Shown here: positions 5,800 through 13,731 of the stretch, piece by piece | Layout: the number at the start of each line of letters is the position of its first letter | Position numbering within the stretch: the stretch's first letter is position 1 | Assembly (NCBI GenBank): GCA_023433185.1 | Contig: JAEZEN010000037.1 | Span: 1-15,249 of the forward strand | Source of the DNA: Pseudomonadota bacterium | GTDB lineage: Bacteria > Pseudomonadota > Alphaproteobacteria > Rhizobiales > Kaistiaceae | DNA: 15,249 nt | Direction: 5' to 3' | Notes under the pieces: model-generated | What the model was told of the DNA's origin: nothing | The model's database searches: none | What the model saw: the letters and a program-made list of their open reading frames with translations, nothing else | Translations under genes and position numbers: made by a program

Positions 5800-6577
5800 T
5801 GTCCGGCTGGACGGAAAGATTGCGCTCGTCACCGGCGCGAGTCAGGGCGTCGGCGCCGCGATCGCCGAGGCCGCCGCGCGGTCCGGCGTGGGCGGCCTTC
5901 TCCTCACCGGCCGCGATGCCGGACGCGGCGCCGCGGTGGCGGAGCGGCTCCGGGCGCTCGGACCCGAGACGCACTTCCTGCCCGCCGACCTCGCGGAACC
6001 CGACGCGCCGGCGCGCATCGTGCGGGAATGCCTCGACCGCTACGGGCGGATCGACCTGCTCGTCAACGCCGCGGGCCTCACCGACCGCGCCTCGGTGCTC
6101 GATGCCGACCTGGCGATGTGGAGCAAGCTGTTCGACGTCAATGCCCGGGCGCCGTTCTTCCTGATGCAGGCGGCGATCCGAGCGATGCGGGAGCGCGGTA
6201 CCGGCGGGACGATCGTCAACATCCTGTCGATGAACGCCCATTGCGGGCTGCCCGACCTCGCCGTCTATTCCGCGACCAAGGGGGCGCTCGCCACCCTCAC
6301 CCGGAACGTCGCCAACGCCCACCGGGGCGACCGGATTCGGGTCAACGGCATCAACATGGGGTGGGTGGCGACCGACGGCGAGAAGGTGATGCAGGCCGAC
6401 ACGCTCGGCGAAGGCGCGGACTGGATCGCCAAGGCCGAGGCCGGCCAGCCCTTCGGCCGGCTGGTCGCCGTCGAGGAGGTCGCCAACCTCGCCCTGTTCC
6501 TCCTCTCCGATGCTTCCGGGCCGATGACGGGGGCGCTCGTCGACCAGGAGCAATGGGTGGTCGGGGCGGCACGATGA
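5795..6577 (+). CDS. SDR-family NAD(P)-dependent oxidoreductase
   Basis: A classical short-chain dehydrogenase of 260 residues. The Rossmann cofactor motif TGASQGVG is at 13-20 (numbered from the GTG), NAAG at 91-94, N116 in FDVNARAPFF, S145 in ILSMNA, and the catalytic YSATK with Y158 and K162. It most likely oxidises a hydroxyl of the polyol or sugar imported by the downstream ABC system, or reduces a ketose. Start choice: GTG 5795 has a GGGAGG ribosome site seven bases upstream, while the in-frame ATG at 5780 would overlap that site and has none of its own. First gene of the + strand operon; its stop overlaps the next start as ATGA. Which carbon and which cofactor cannot be told, and no subfamily is recognised. 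Confidence 0.88.
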   Translation: MNVRLDGKIALVTGASQGVGAAIAEAAARSGVGGLLLTGRDAGRGAAVAERLRALGPETHFLPADLAEPDAPARIVRECLDRYGRIDLLVNAAGLTDRASVLDADLAMWSKLFDVNARAPFFLMQAAIRAMRERGTGGTIVNILSMNAHCGLPDLAVYSATKGALATLTRNVANAHRGDRIRVNGINMGWVATDGEKVMQADTLGEGADWIAKAEAGQPFGRLVAVEEVANLALFLLSDASGPMTGALVDQEQWVVGAAR

Positions 6578-8076
6578 GCGACGCGGCCCGGGTAATCGAT
6601 GCGCTCCGGCCGGGGCTGATCCGCCGCCTCCCGGCGGCGGTCCGGCAGCCCGGCTACTGCCGCCACGACCTCACAACGGGGATGGCCCATCTCGGGGTCG
6701 GCGCCTTCCACCGCTGCCACCAGGCCGAGTTCACCGACGACGCGCTCGAACGGCAGTTCGGGCGCTGGGGCGTCATCGGCATCAACATCCGCCCGCCGCG
6801 CCTCGCCGACATGCTGGGCCGCCAGGACGGCCTCTATACGCGCCTGCTCCGCGACGGCGACAAGGTCGACGCCCGCGTCATCGGCTGCCTGCTGAGCGTC
6901 GTCGACAGCGAGGACAGCCCCGAGCCGGCCCTCGCGACGCTGGCCGCACCCGAGATCGACGTGGTGACGATGACCGTCACCGAGAAGGGCTACTGCCACC
7001 AGCCGGCAACCGGCCGGCTCGACATGGCGCACCCCGACATCGTCCACGACCTCGCCCGTCCCGAGCGGCCGCGGAGCGTGCCGGGACTGGTCGCGGCCGC
7101 GATCGAGCGGCGCATGCTCTCCCACGGCCTTCCGGTCAGCTTCGTGTCCTGCGACAACATCCCCTCGAACGGCGCCATCCTCGCCGCCGTCGTCCGGGCC
7201 GTCGCCGAGCGCCGCGGCGCCTCGCTCGTCCGCTTCATCGATGAGAGCGTCGCCTTCCCCGAGACCATGGTCGACCGCATCGTCCCCGCCACCACGCCGG
7301 CCGACCGCGCCTATATCGCCGATCGCTACGGCTATGCCGACGAGGGCGTGGTGGTGGGCGAGCCGTTCCGCCAGTGGGTGATCGAGGACCGCTTCGCCGG
7401 CCGCACCCCGCCCTGGAGCCTGTCGGGTGCGACCTTCGTCGACGACGTGATGCCATACGAACTGATCAAGATGCGCGTGCTCAACGCCGCGCAGACCGCG
7501 TTCGCCTATCTCGGGCTGCTCGCCGGTCACGAGCACACCTGCGACGACATGAAGGACCCCCTGCTCACCGGCATCGTCCGGCGAATGCTCGTCGAGGAGA
7601 CGCTGCCGACGCTGCCGGCGGTGCCCGGCACCGACCCGGCGGCCTACCTCGCGCGCAGCTTCGCGCGCCTTGAGAACACTGCGATCCGCCACCGCAACCA
7701 CCAGATCGCCACCGACGGCTCGCGGAAGATCGTCCAGCGCATCCTCAACCCGATCCGCGAGCGTCTCGAGGCGGGGGGCGCGGCCGAGCGCCTGACCGTG
7801 ATCGTCGCGGCGTGGATGGCCTACCTGATCTTCGCCGCGCCGCGCTTCGGCGCGCGCTGGACGGTGGAGGACCCCTTCGCGGGCGAGGCCGCGGCGATTG
7901 CCGATCGCGTCGGATCCGACGCCGGCAGCCTGGCCGCGGCGTTCCTTGCCCACGATTCGATCTTCGAGCCGGCGCTCGCCAGGCGACCGGAATTCCAATC
8001 GCTGGTTGCGCGCCATCTCGAGGGCCTGCTATCGCCCGATCCGCTCGCCTATCTGCGGCGGATCGAGGCCTCGTGA
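6574..8076 (+). CDS. mannitol dehydrogenase / fructuronate reductase family oxidoreductase
   Basis: A 500-residue long-chain polyol dehydrogenase, typical length for the MtlD/MDH/UxuB family. It has the N-terminal nucleotide site GVGAFHRCHQA (41-51), EKGYC (137-141), SCDNIPSNG (192-200), TMVDRIVP (231-238), and the catalytic segment with K299 in LIKMRVLNAAQTAFAYLG. The C-terminal DGSRKIVQR contains K385. The family interconverts a ketose or keto-acid with a polyol or aldonate using NAD(P)H, without a metal. Where well-studied mannitol dehydrogenases have K-x4-N-x2-H, this protein has K299, N304 and Q307, so the substrate-binding His is replaced by Gln. The ATG at 6574 overlaps the SDR stop (ATGA), implying coupled translation; a much longer open frame upstream is out-of-frame noise over the SDR gene. 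Substrate not assignable. Confidence 0.88.
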   Translation: MSDAARVIDALRPGLIRRLPAAVRQPGYCRHDLTTGMAHLGVGAFHRCHQAEFTDDALERQFGRWGVIGINIRPPRLADMLGRQDGLYTRLLRDGDKVDARVIGCLLSVVDSEDSPEPALATLAAPEIDVVTMTVTEKGYCHQPATGRLDMAHPDIVHDLARPERPRSVPGLVAAAIERRMLSHGLPVSFVSCDNIPSNGAILAAVVRAVAERRGASLVRFIDESVAFPETMVDRIVPATTPADRAYIADRYGYADEGVVVGEPFRQWVIEDRFAGRTPPWSLSGATFVDDVMPYELIKMRVLNAAQTAFAYLGLLAGHEHTCDDMKDPLLTGIVRRMLVEETLPTLPAVPGTDPAAYLARSFARLENTAIRHRNHQIATDGSRKIVQRILNPIRERLEAGGAAERLTVIVAAWMAYLIFAAPRFGARWTVEDPFAGEAAAIADRVGSDAGSLAAAFLAHDSIFEPALARRPEFQSLVARHLEGLLSPDPLAYLRRIEAS

Positions 8077-8094
8077 GACTGAGGGAGGATTGAC

Positions 8095-9009
8095 GTGAAG
8101 CTCGGCTTCCTGACCGCACCGTTCCCGGAGACCCCGCTCACCGAAGTCGCCAACTGGGCATCGTCGGTCGGCTTCGAGGCGCTGGAAATCGCCTGCTGGC
8201 CGCGGACCAGCGGTGCGACGCGCCGCTACGCCGGCACCAGCCACATCGACGTCGCCGGCCTCGCGGAGGGCGAAGCGGGGGAGATCGTCTCCGCCCTCGG
8301 CGAGCGCGGGATCGTGATCTCGGCCCTCGGCTTCTACCCCAACCCGCTCGCTCCCGATGCCGAGCACCGCAGGCTGGCGATGGAGCACATCAGGAAGGTG
8401 GTGGTCGCGGCGCGGCTGATGGGCGTGCCGGTGGTCAACACCTTCTGCGGCGGCGATGCATCGAAGACGCTCGACGCCAACTGGGAGGATGCGCAGACGG
8501 TCTGGCCGGAAACGCTTGCCTTCGCCGCGGACCAGGGCGTGCAGATCGCCTTCGAGAACTGCCCGATGATCTTCTCGAACGACGAGTGGCCGGGCGGGCA
8601 CAACATCGCCTATTCGCCCTATATCTGGCGCCGCATGTTCGATGCCTGGGGCGAACGTATCGGCATCAACTACGACCCGTCCCACCTCGTCTGGCAGATG
8701 ATCGACCAGAGCCGGTTCATCAACGAGTTCGGCGCCCACTTCCGGCACGTCCACGCCAAGGACCTGATGATCGACCGCGACGGCCTCTACGCCCGGGGCG
8801 TCATGTCGCTCGGCATCGGCTGGCAGATCCCCCGGATGCCGGGCCTCGGAGAGGTCGACTGGAGCGCCTTCTTCTCCGGCCTCTACCGCGTCGGCTATGA
8901 CGGTCCCGTCATCATCGAACACGAGGACCGTCGTTTCGAGGGGTCCGACGCGGCGATCAAGCGCGGCTTCCTGCTGGCCCGCGATGTCCTTCGACCCTAC
9001 GTGAAATAG
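8095..9009 (+). CDS. sugar (phosphate) isomerase/epimerase, AP-endonuclease-2-like TIM barrel
   Basis: A 304-residue single-domain TIM barrel of the xylose-isomerase-like superfamily. Predicted divalent-metal ligands fall at barrel strand ends: E154 in IAFENCP, D194 and H197 in NYDPSHLVW, H220 in FRHVHAKD, and E275 in IIEHED. Relatives epimerise ketoses at C3, isomerise inositol intermediates or act on related keto-sugars. The GTG start at 8095 is supported by GGGAGGA ending six bases upstream, in the 18-bp gap after the dehydrogenase gene. It sits between two oxidoreductases and the transporter, so epimerisation of a keto intermediate produced by one of them is the natural inference. Related proteins with quite different substrates look alike, so no precise reaction is claimed. 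Confidence 0.85.
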   Translation: MKLGFLTAPFPETPLTEVANWASSVGFEALEIACWPRTSGATRRYAGTSHIDVAGLAEGEAGEIVSALGERGIVISALGFYPNPLAPDAEHRRLAMEHIRKVVVAARLMGVPVVNTFCGGDASKTLDANWEDAQTVWPETLAFAADQGVQIAFENCPMIFSNDEWPGGHNIAYSPYIWRRMFDAWGERIGINYDPSHLVWQMIDQSRFINEFGAHFRHVHAKDLMIDRDGLYARGVMSLGIGWQIPRMPGLGEVDWSAFFSGLYRVGYDGPVIIEHEDRRFEGSDAAIKRGFLLARDVLRPYVK

Positions 9010-9033
9010 GGCGACCCGACGAAGGTTGACCCG

Positions 9034-9056
9034 CTTTTTCCCATATCGCGGAAAAG
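9034..9056. promoter_or_regulatory. imperfect inverted repeat in the gap before the binding-protein gene
   Basis: CTTTTTCC (9034-9041) faces GGAAAAG (9050-9056) in the 103-bp gap between the isomerase and binding-protein genes. TTGACC (9026-9031) is next to it, but no convincing -10 was found. It may be an operator for an internal promoter. Confidence 0.3.
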
Positions 9057-9112
9057 ACGCGGTCGCATAACGGCACGGAAACTGAAATCGTGACTGCAAA
9101 GGGAACCTAGAC

Positions 9113-10138
9113 ATGACCAGGACCAGACTGCTTCTCACCGCCGCGGCTTTCGCCGTGGCCGGCACCGCACCGGCCTTCGCCGCCGCCTACACGATCGGCG
9201 TCTCCAACACCGTCCAGGGCAATGGCTGGCGCGAGGAGATGATCTGCGCGATCAAGGCGCAGGCCCTCGCCTCCGGCAAGGTGGCCTCGCTCAACATCGC
9301 CCACCGCAACACCGACGCCGCCGGCCAGCTCGAGGATCTCCGCAACCTGATCGCGGCGGGCGTCGACGCGATCGTCGTCAACCCCTCCGACCCGGCCGGC
9401 ATCGGCGCGGCTCTCAAGGAGGCGACCGACGCCGGCATCGTCGTGGTCGCGGTCGACCAGACGGTCAACGAGCCGAGCGCCTACATCGTCTCCAACAACC
9501 AGGAGGAATACGCCTATCTCGGCGCCAAGTGGCTGTTCGAACAGATCGGCGGCAGCGGCGACGTCATCTACATGCGCGGCGCGGCCGGCGCTTCTGCCGA
9601 CAGCGACCGCGACAAGGGCTTCAAGAAGGCGCTGGCCGAGTTCCCGGACGTGAAGGTCGCACAGGAGACGTTCACCGGCTGGCAGCAGGACCAGGGCAAG
9701 CAGCAGATCCTCGACTACATCGCCACCGGCGTGCCGTTCGACGGCATCTGGACCTCGGGCATCGACAACGTGATCGTCGACGCGCTGGTCGAGTCGCAGG
9801 TCGACCTCGTGCCGGTCGTCGGCGCCGACAATGCCGGCTTCGTCGGCCAGCTCAACTCGGTCGAGGGGCTCGAAGGCGCGGCCGTCACCAACCCGGGCTC
9901 GATCGGCGGCGCCGGCGTCACCCTCGCCCTCCAGATCCTCGACGGCGAGAAGCCGGCCGAGCAGACCGTTCTCGTCCACCCCGAGCTGTGGGAGAACGTC
10001 ACCGAGGAGGGCCGGGCCAAGCTCGCGGCCGCCGCCGATCCCGCGCTCGATCCCGAGTGGCCGGTCAGCATCTCGATCCCGGACTGGACCACCTACACCA
10101 AGGAGCAGATCATTGCCTGCCGGGGTCCGGGCGAATAA
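9113..10138 (+). CDS. sugar ABC transporter periplasmic substrate-binding protein (RbsB-like)
   Basis: A 341-residue exported protein. Residues 1-23 are a Sec signal peptide (Arg-rich start, hydrophobic core, APAFA then AAYT at the predicted cleavage site). The mature part is a two-lobe periplasmic-binding-protein type I domain of the simple-sugar class: TIGVSNTVQGNGWREEM, LIAAGVDAIVVNPSDPAG, GIVVVAVDQTVN, AYLGAKWLFEQIGG, DSDRDKGFKKAL, FDGIWTSGIDN and VVGADNAGFVGQL. C45 and C336 are its only cysteines and could form a disulfide between the ends. It delivers ligand to the ATPase and permeases encoded downstream. ATG 9113 follows a modest GGGAA ribosome site. The adjacent dehydrogenases suggest a polyol or unusual monosaccharide ligand, but this is inference. 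Confidence 0.92.
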   Translation: MTRTRLLLTAAAFAVAGTAPAFAAAYTIGVSNTVQGNGWREEMICAIKAQALASGKVASLNIAHRNTDAAGQLEDLRNLIAAGVDAIVVNPSDPAGIGAALKEATDAGIVVVAVDQTVNEPSAYIVSNNQEEYAYLGAKWLFEQIGGSGDVIYMRGAAGASADSDRDKGFKKALAEFPDVKVAQETFTGWQQDQGKQQILDYIATGVPFDGIWTSGIDNVIVDALVESQVDLVPVVGADNAGFVGQLNSVEGLEGAAVTNPGSIGGAGVTLALQILDGEKPAEQTVLVHPELWENVTEEGRAKLAAAADPALDPEWPVSISIPDWTTYTKEQIIACRGPGE

Positions 10139-10158
10139 TCAGCAACCGACGTAGGATG

Positions 10159-10186
10159 CGAGGGTGCGGCCCCGGCCGCACCCTCG
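10159..10186 (+). terminator. strong stem-loop between binding-protein and ATPase genes (attenuator or mRNA-end stabiliser)
   Basis: CGAGGGTGCGGCC (10159-10171) and GGCCGCACCCTCG (10174-10186) are perfectly complementary over 13 bp with only CC between them. The sequence after it, TGTTCGATTT, is a poor U-tract, so full intrinsic termination is doubtful. It begins 20 bp after the binding-protein stop codon, where such hairpins often let the binding protein be made in excess over the membrane parts. Confidence 0.6.
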
Positions 10187-10217
10187 TGTTCGATTTCGAA
10201 GGGATCAGCGCACCATC

Positions 10218-11756
10218 GTGACCGCCACCGAACCGCCGCTCATTCTCGAGGCTACGGGCGTCGCCAAGAACTACGGCGCCGTGACGGCCCTGAAGAACGC
10301 CGCGCTGTCGGTGCGGCGCGGCGAGGTCCATGCGCTGATGGGCGCCAACGGCGCCGGAAAGTCGACGCTCGTCAAGATTCTCACCGGCGCCATCCGCCCG
10401 ACACGCGGCGACATCGTGATCCGTGGCAAGCCGAGCGACATACGCTCCCCGGCCGATGCTCGCCGCAGCGGCGTCGTCTCGGTCTACCAGGAGCCGGCGC
10501 TGATCCCCGACCTCGACGTCCTCGCCAACCTCCGGCTGACCGAGACGCCGGTCGAGCCCTTCCGCGGCTGGGTCCGGCAGCTCGGCATCGAGGATCTCGA
10601 CCTCCGCGAAACCGCCCGCCACATCCCGCTGGCGGTGCTTCGCGTCCTCGATCTCGCGCGGGCGCTCGCCGCCGAGCCCGACCTCCTCCTCCTCGACGAG
10701 ATGACCGCGGCACTGCCCGCGAACCTCGCCGAACGGGTTCTCGACGTGGTGCGGCGCCAGACCGAGACCGGCCGCTCGGTCATCTTCATCTCCCACCGCA
10801 TGCTCGAGATCGCCGCGCTCTGCGATCGCGCCACCGTTCTCCGCGACGGCCAGACCGTGGGCGTCGTCGACGTGAAGCCGGGCGCAGAGGAGGAGATCGT
10901 CGAACTGATGCTCGGCGACAAGATCGCCAAGGCGGAGAAGTTGCGCGCCGCCGAACCGGGAAGCGACGCCATCCCGCCGGACGAGGTGCCGCGGATCCGC
11001 GCCCGCAACCTTCAGGTCGGCACCAAGCTCCACGGCGTGTCCTTCGACCTGCGGCCGGGCGAGGTGCTCGGCCTCGTCGCCCTCGAGGGCCAGGGCCAGG
11101 ACGAACTCTTCGGCGTGCTTTCAGGCTCCTCCCGCGCGACGACGGGCGCGATCGAGGTGGACGGGAAGGACGTCCGCTTCCATCATCCGGCCGATGCCAT
11201 CGCCGTCGGCGTCGTGCTCGTGCCCGGCGACCGTACCGAGGGGCTCTGCATGCAGCGCCCGGTGCGCGAGAACATCGCCCTGCCCTTCAGCGCGCGGATC
11301 GCCAATTGGGGGCCGATCCGGCGCCGGATGGAGAAGGAGCGCGTCGACGAGGCGATCCGGCGCCTTCAGATCGACACCCGCGCCCAGGCCGAGGTCCAGC
11401 GCCTCTCCGGAGGCAACCAGCAGAAGGTGACGATCGCCCGCTGGATCGCCACCGGCGCCCGTGCCGTCCTCTGCTTCGATCCGACCCGCGGCATCGACGT
11501 CGGCACCAAGCGCGAGATCTACGGCCTTCTCCGGGAACTCGCGGCACAGGGAACCTCGGTGCTCCTCTACACCTCCGAACTCGAGGAGGTGCAACTCGCC
11601 TGTGACCGCGTCGTGGTCATCTTCGGCGGCCGCGTGGTCGATACCATGCCCGCCGCGGAAGCCGATGAGCCGACGCTGATGCGCGCGGCATACGGCCTGC
11701 CGCGGGGCGCCGCCATGCCGGCGGGGATCTCCGCCTCGACGGGCGCCTCCGCATGA
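10218..11756 (+). CDS. simple-sugar ABC transporter ATPase with two nucleotide-binding domains
   Basis: A 512-residue RbsA/MglA-type double ATPase that powers import of the ligand held by the upstream binding protein. NBD1 has an intact Walker A GANGAGKST (42-50), Q-loop VYQE (Q91), Walker B LLLLDE (D160, E161) and H-loop H193, but where the signature should be it reads IPLAVLR (about 136-142). NBD2 has a degenerate Walker A (GLVALEGQGQ, 285-294) and a Walker B reading CFDPTRG (419-425) that lacks the DE pair, yet a perfect signature LSGGNQQ (396-402). The GTG start at 10218 is preferred, with AAGGGAT upstream; an in-frame ATG at 10164 lies inside the stem-loop and would add 18 Arg-rich residues. 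Its stop overlaps the first permease start (ATGA). Confidence 0.9.
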   Translation: MTATEPPLILEATGVAKNYGAVTALKNAALSVRRGEVHALMGANGAGKSTLVKILTGAIRPTRGDIVIRGKPSDIRSPADARRSGVVSVYQEPALIPDLDVLANLRLTETPVEPFRGWVRQLGIEDLDLRETARHIPLAVLRVLDLARALAAEPDLLLLDEMTAALPANLAERVLDVVRRQTETGRSVIFISHRMLEIAALCDRATVLRDGQTVGVVDVKPGAEEEIVELMLGDKIAKAEKLRAAEPGSDAIPPDEVPRIRARNLQVGTKLHGVSFDLRPGEVLGLVALEGQGQDELFGVLSGSSRATTGAIEVDGKDVRFHHPADAIAVGVVLVPGDRTEGLCMQRPVRENIALPFSARIANWGPIRRRMEKERVDEAIRRLQIDTRAQAEVQRLSGGNQQKVTIARWIATGARAVLCFDPTRGIDVGTKREIYGLLRELAAQGTSVLLYTSELEEVQLACDRVVVIFGGRVVDTMPAAEADEPTLMRAAYGLPRGAAMPAGISASTGASA

Positions 11757-12727
11757 GCCGCTTCCTCAAGAGCAATGCGTGGGTGATCGGGCTGTTCGCG
11801 CTCCTCGCGGCCCTCCTCGTCGTGACGCGGATCATCCAGCCCAATTACGGGGCGGCGGGCATCGTCTCGCTGGTCAGCGCATCCCTTCCCTTCGCCTTTG
11901 CCGCCGCTGCCCAGACGGTGGTGGTGATCGCCGGCGGCATCGACCTCTCCATCGCCTCGATGATGGCGCTGACCAGCGTCACCGCGGCGGTGCTGATGGA
12001 CGGCGCGAGCCCGGAATTCGCGATCGTCGCGGTCGGTCTCGTGCTGCTGCTCGGCCTCTGCCTCGGCGCGATCAACGGCGCCCTGATCGTCATCACGCGC
12101 GTGCCGGACATCGTCGTCACGCTCGCCATGCTCTTCGTCTGGCAGGGCGCCGCGCTTCTCGTCCTGCCCTCGCCCGGGGGCGCCGCGGCCGACTGGCTGA
12201 AGGCGCTCGTCGTCGGCACGGTTTCCATCCCCGGGGTTCCGGTCGAGATCACCCGGTGGATCCCGCGGGGACTGGTGCTGCTTGTCGTCTGCCTCGCGGT
12301 GGTCTTCGTGCCGCTCTACCGCTCACGCCTGGGCCTGTCGATCTACGCCATCGGCAGCAACAACCTCGCCGCGTTCCGCAGCGGGGTGGCGGTGGGACGC
12401 ACGCGCATCGCGGCCTACTCCCTCGCCGGCCTCTTCGCCGCGATGGGCGGCCTCGTCCTCACCATGAGCACCGGCATCGGCGCACCGATCCCGGGGCCCT
12501 ACCTGCTCGCGAGCGTCGCCGCCGTCGTCCTCGGCGGCGTCGCCCTCACCGGCGGCGTCGGCGGCATCGTCGGCCCGATCGTCGCGGTCTTCATCCTGCG
12601 CCTCGTGCGCAGCGACCTCACCTTCCTTGCGGTCGACCCCAACGTCACCACGATCATCGAAGGCACCATCATGGTGGTCGTCGTGATGTTCGGTGCGCTG
12701 CTCGCCCTGCGGAGGCGCAAGTCATGA
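11753..12727 (+). CDS. simple-sugar ABC transporter permease 1 (BPD_transp_2 family)
   Basis: A 324-residue inner-membrane protein with about eight to nine hydrophobic segments, including residues 10-28, 43-60, 90-114, 119-138, 172-188, 220-238 and 251-285. The family marker GGIDLS is at 61-66, and the cytoplasmic coupling loop that docks on the ATPase is GLSIYAIGSNNLAAFRSGV (194-212). The C-terminus is basic (LRRRKS). Start ATG overlaps the ATPase stop and its own stop overlaps permease 2 (both ATGA), so the three membrane-complex parts are translationally coupled. It likely forms a heterodimeric channel with permease 2. Confidence 0.92.
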   Translation: MSRFLKSNAWVIGLFALLAALLVVTRIIQPNYGAAGIVSLVSASLPFAFAAAAQTVVVIAGGIDLSIASMMALTSVTAAVLMDGASPEFAIVAVGLVLLLGLCLGAINGALIVITRVPDIVVTLAMLFVWQGAALLVLPSPGGAAADWLKALVVGTVSIPGVPVEITRWIPRGLVLLVVCLAVVFVPLYRSRLGLSIYAIGSNNLAAFRSGVAVGRTRIAAYSLAGLFAAMGGLVLTMSTGIGAPIPGPYLLASVAAVVLGGVALTGGVGGIVGPIVAVFILRLVRSDLTFLAVDPNVTTIIEGTIMVVVVMFGALLALRRRKS

Positions 12728-13713
12728 CGACGACCACCGCCGAGACAGCCCCCTCGGTGCCTTTCGGCCGCCGGGTGCGCCGCTTCATGGCCGACCACCC
12801 GATCGTGCCGCTGATCGTGCTGTTCGCCCTTCTCATCGTCGCGCTCGAACTGCTCCGGCCGGGGATCGTCAACGAGCGCTGGATGGCCAACACGGTCAAG
12901 TTCGCAATACCGCTCGCGATCCTCGCCGGCTGCCAGACCATGACGATGCTCACCGGCGGCATCGACCTCTCGGTGTCGACGGCCGCGACGATGAGCGCCT
13001 TCATCGTCGCCACCCAGACGCCGGTCCACGGCCCGTGGGTCGCGATGATGATCGCCGTCGTGCCCGGCCTCGTCATCGGCCTGGTGAACGGGATCGGCGC
13101 CGGCATCTTCCGGGTCCACCCACTGATCATGACGCTGGGCACCGGCCTGATCGGCATCGGCGTCCTCCAGGTCTACCAGCGCTCGGTGATCGCCACCGGC
13201 TCGGCCATCCCGGAGTTCCTCGCCTGGCTGGGCACCGGCGTCACCAACGGCTTCCCGAATGCGCTCCTCCTGTTCGTGCCGGTCGCGGCGCTGATCATCT
13301 ACATCCTCCGCAGCACCGGCTTCGGGCGCCTCCTCTACGCCGTCGGCGACAACGAGAAGGCGACGCGGATCGCCGGTGTCCGCTACGCGCAGGTGATCAT
13401 CGCGGTCTACATCTTCTCCGGCTTCCTCGCGGCCGTGGCGGGCCTCCTCTATGTCGGCCTGATCAAGGCGCCGTCCCTGTCGCTCGCCGAGCCGCTGCTC
13501 CTGCCGTCGGTCGCCGCCGCGGTGATCGGCGGGACATCCATCTTCGGCGGCCGCGGCGGCTATCCCGGCACCATCGTCGGCGCGCTGATCCTCACCGTCC
13601 TCACCACGCTGCTCACCATCCTGCAGATGCCGGAGGGCCTTCGCGGCGTCCTGTTCGGCCTCATCATCCTGGTGGTCACCGCGATCTACATCCGCATCAC
13701 GTCGGACACCTGA
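12724..13713 (+). CDS. simple-sugar ABC transporter permease 2 (BPD_transp_2 family)
   Basis: A 329-residue inner-membrane protein, paralogous to permease 1. After a soluble N-terminus of about 27 residues come hydrophobic segments at about 28-45, 60-77, 106-128, 134-149, 180-195, 222-245, 260-275, 283-301 and 307-323. GGIDLS is at 78-83 and the ATPase-contact loop GRLLYAVGDNEKATRIAGV is at 201-219. The ATG at 12724 overlaps the previous stop. It is the last gene of the operon; the stop at 13713 is only 18 bp from the convergent amn stop and no terminator hairpin is visible between them. A very long alternative frame running through permease 1 is noise. Confidence 0.92.
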   Translation: MTTTTAETAPSVPFGRRVRRFMADHPIVPLIVLFALLIVALELLRPGIVNERWMANTVKFAIPLAILAGCQTMTMLTGGIDLSVSTAATMSAFIVATQTPVHGPWVAMMIAVVPGLVIGLVNGIGAGIFRVHPLIMTLGTGLIGIGVLQVYQRSVIATGSAIPEFLAWLGTGVTNGFPNALLLFVPVAALIIYILRSTGFGRLLYAVGDNEKATRIAGVRYAQVIIAVYIFSGFLAAVAGLLYVGLIKAPSLSLAEPLLLPSVAAAVIGGTSIFGGRGGYPGTIVGALILTVLTTLLTILQMPEGLRGVLFGLIILVVTAIYIRITSDT

Positions 13714-13731
13714 GGCCTCGGCGGCGCGAGG

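Noticed and set aside
6265..8016. 583-codon minus-strand open frame opposite the MDH-family gene
   Set aside because: Shadow of the real gene; its translation is rich in Arg, Gly, His and Asp without motifs.
10164..10217. Upstream ATG start for the ABC ATPase
   Set aside because: It lies inside a 13-bp stem-loop, adds 18 Arg-rich residues absent from the family, and lacks a ribosome site.
11779..12723. Extension of the permease 2 frame far upstream through permease 1
   Set aside because: The extra 315 residues are Arg/His/Pro-rich and not membrane-like. The ATG at 12724 overlaps the previous stop as ATGA and begins the real permease.
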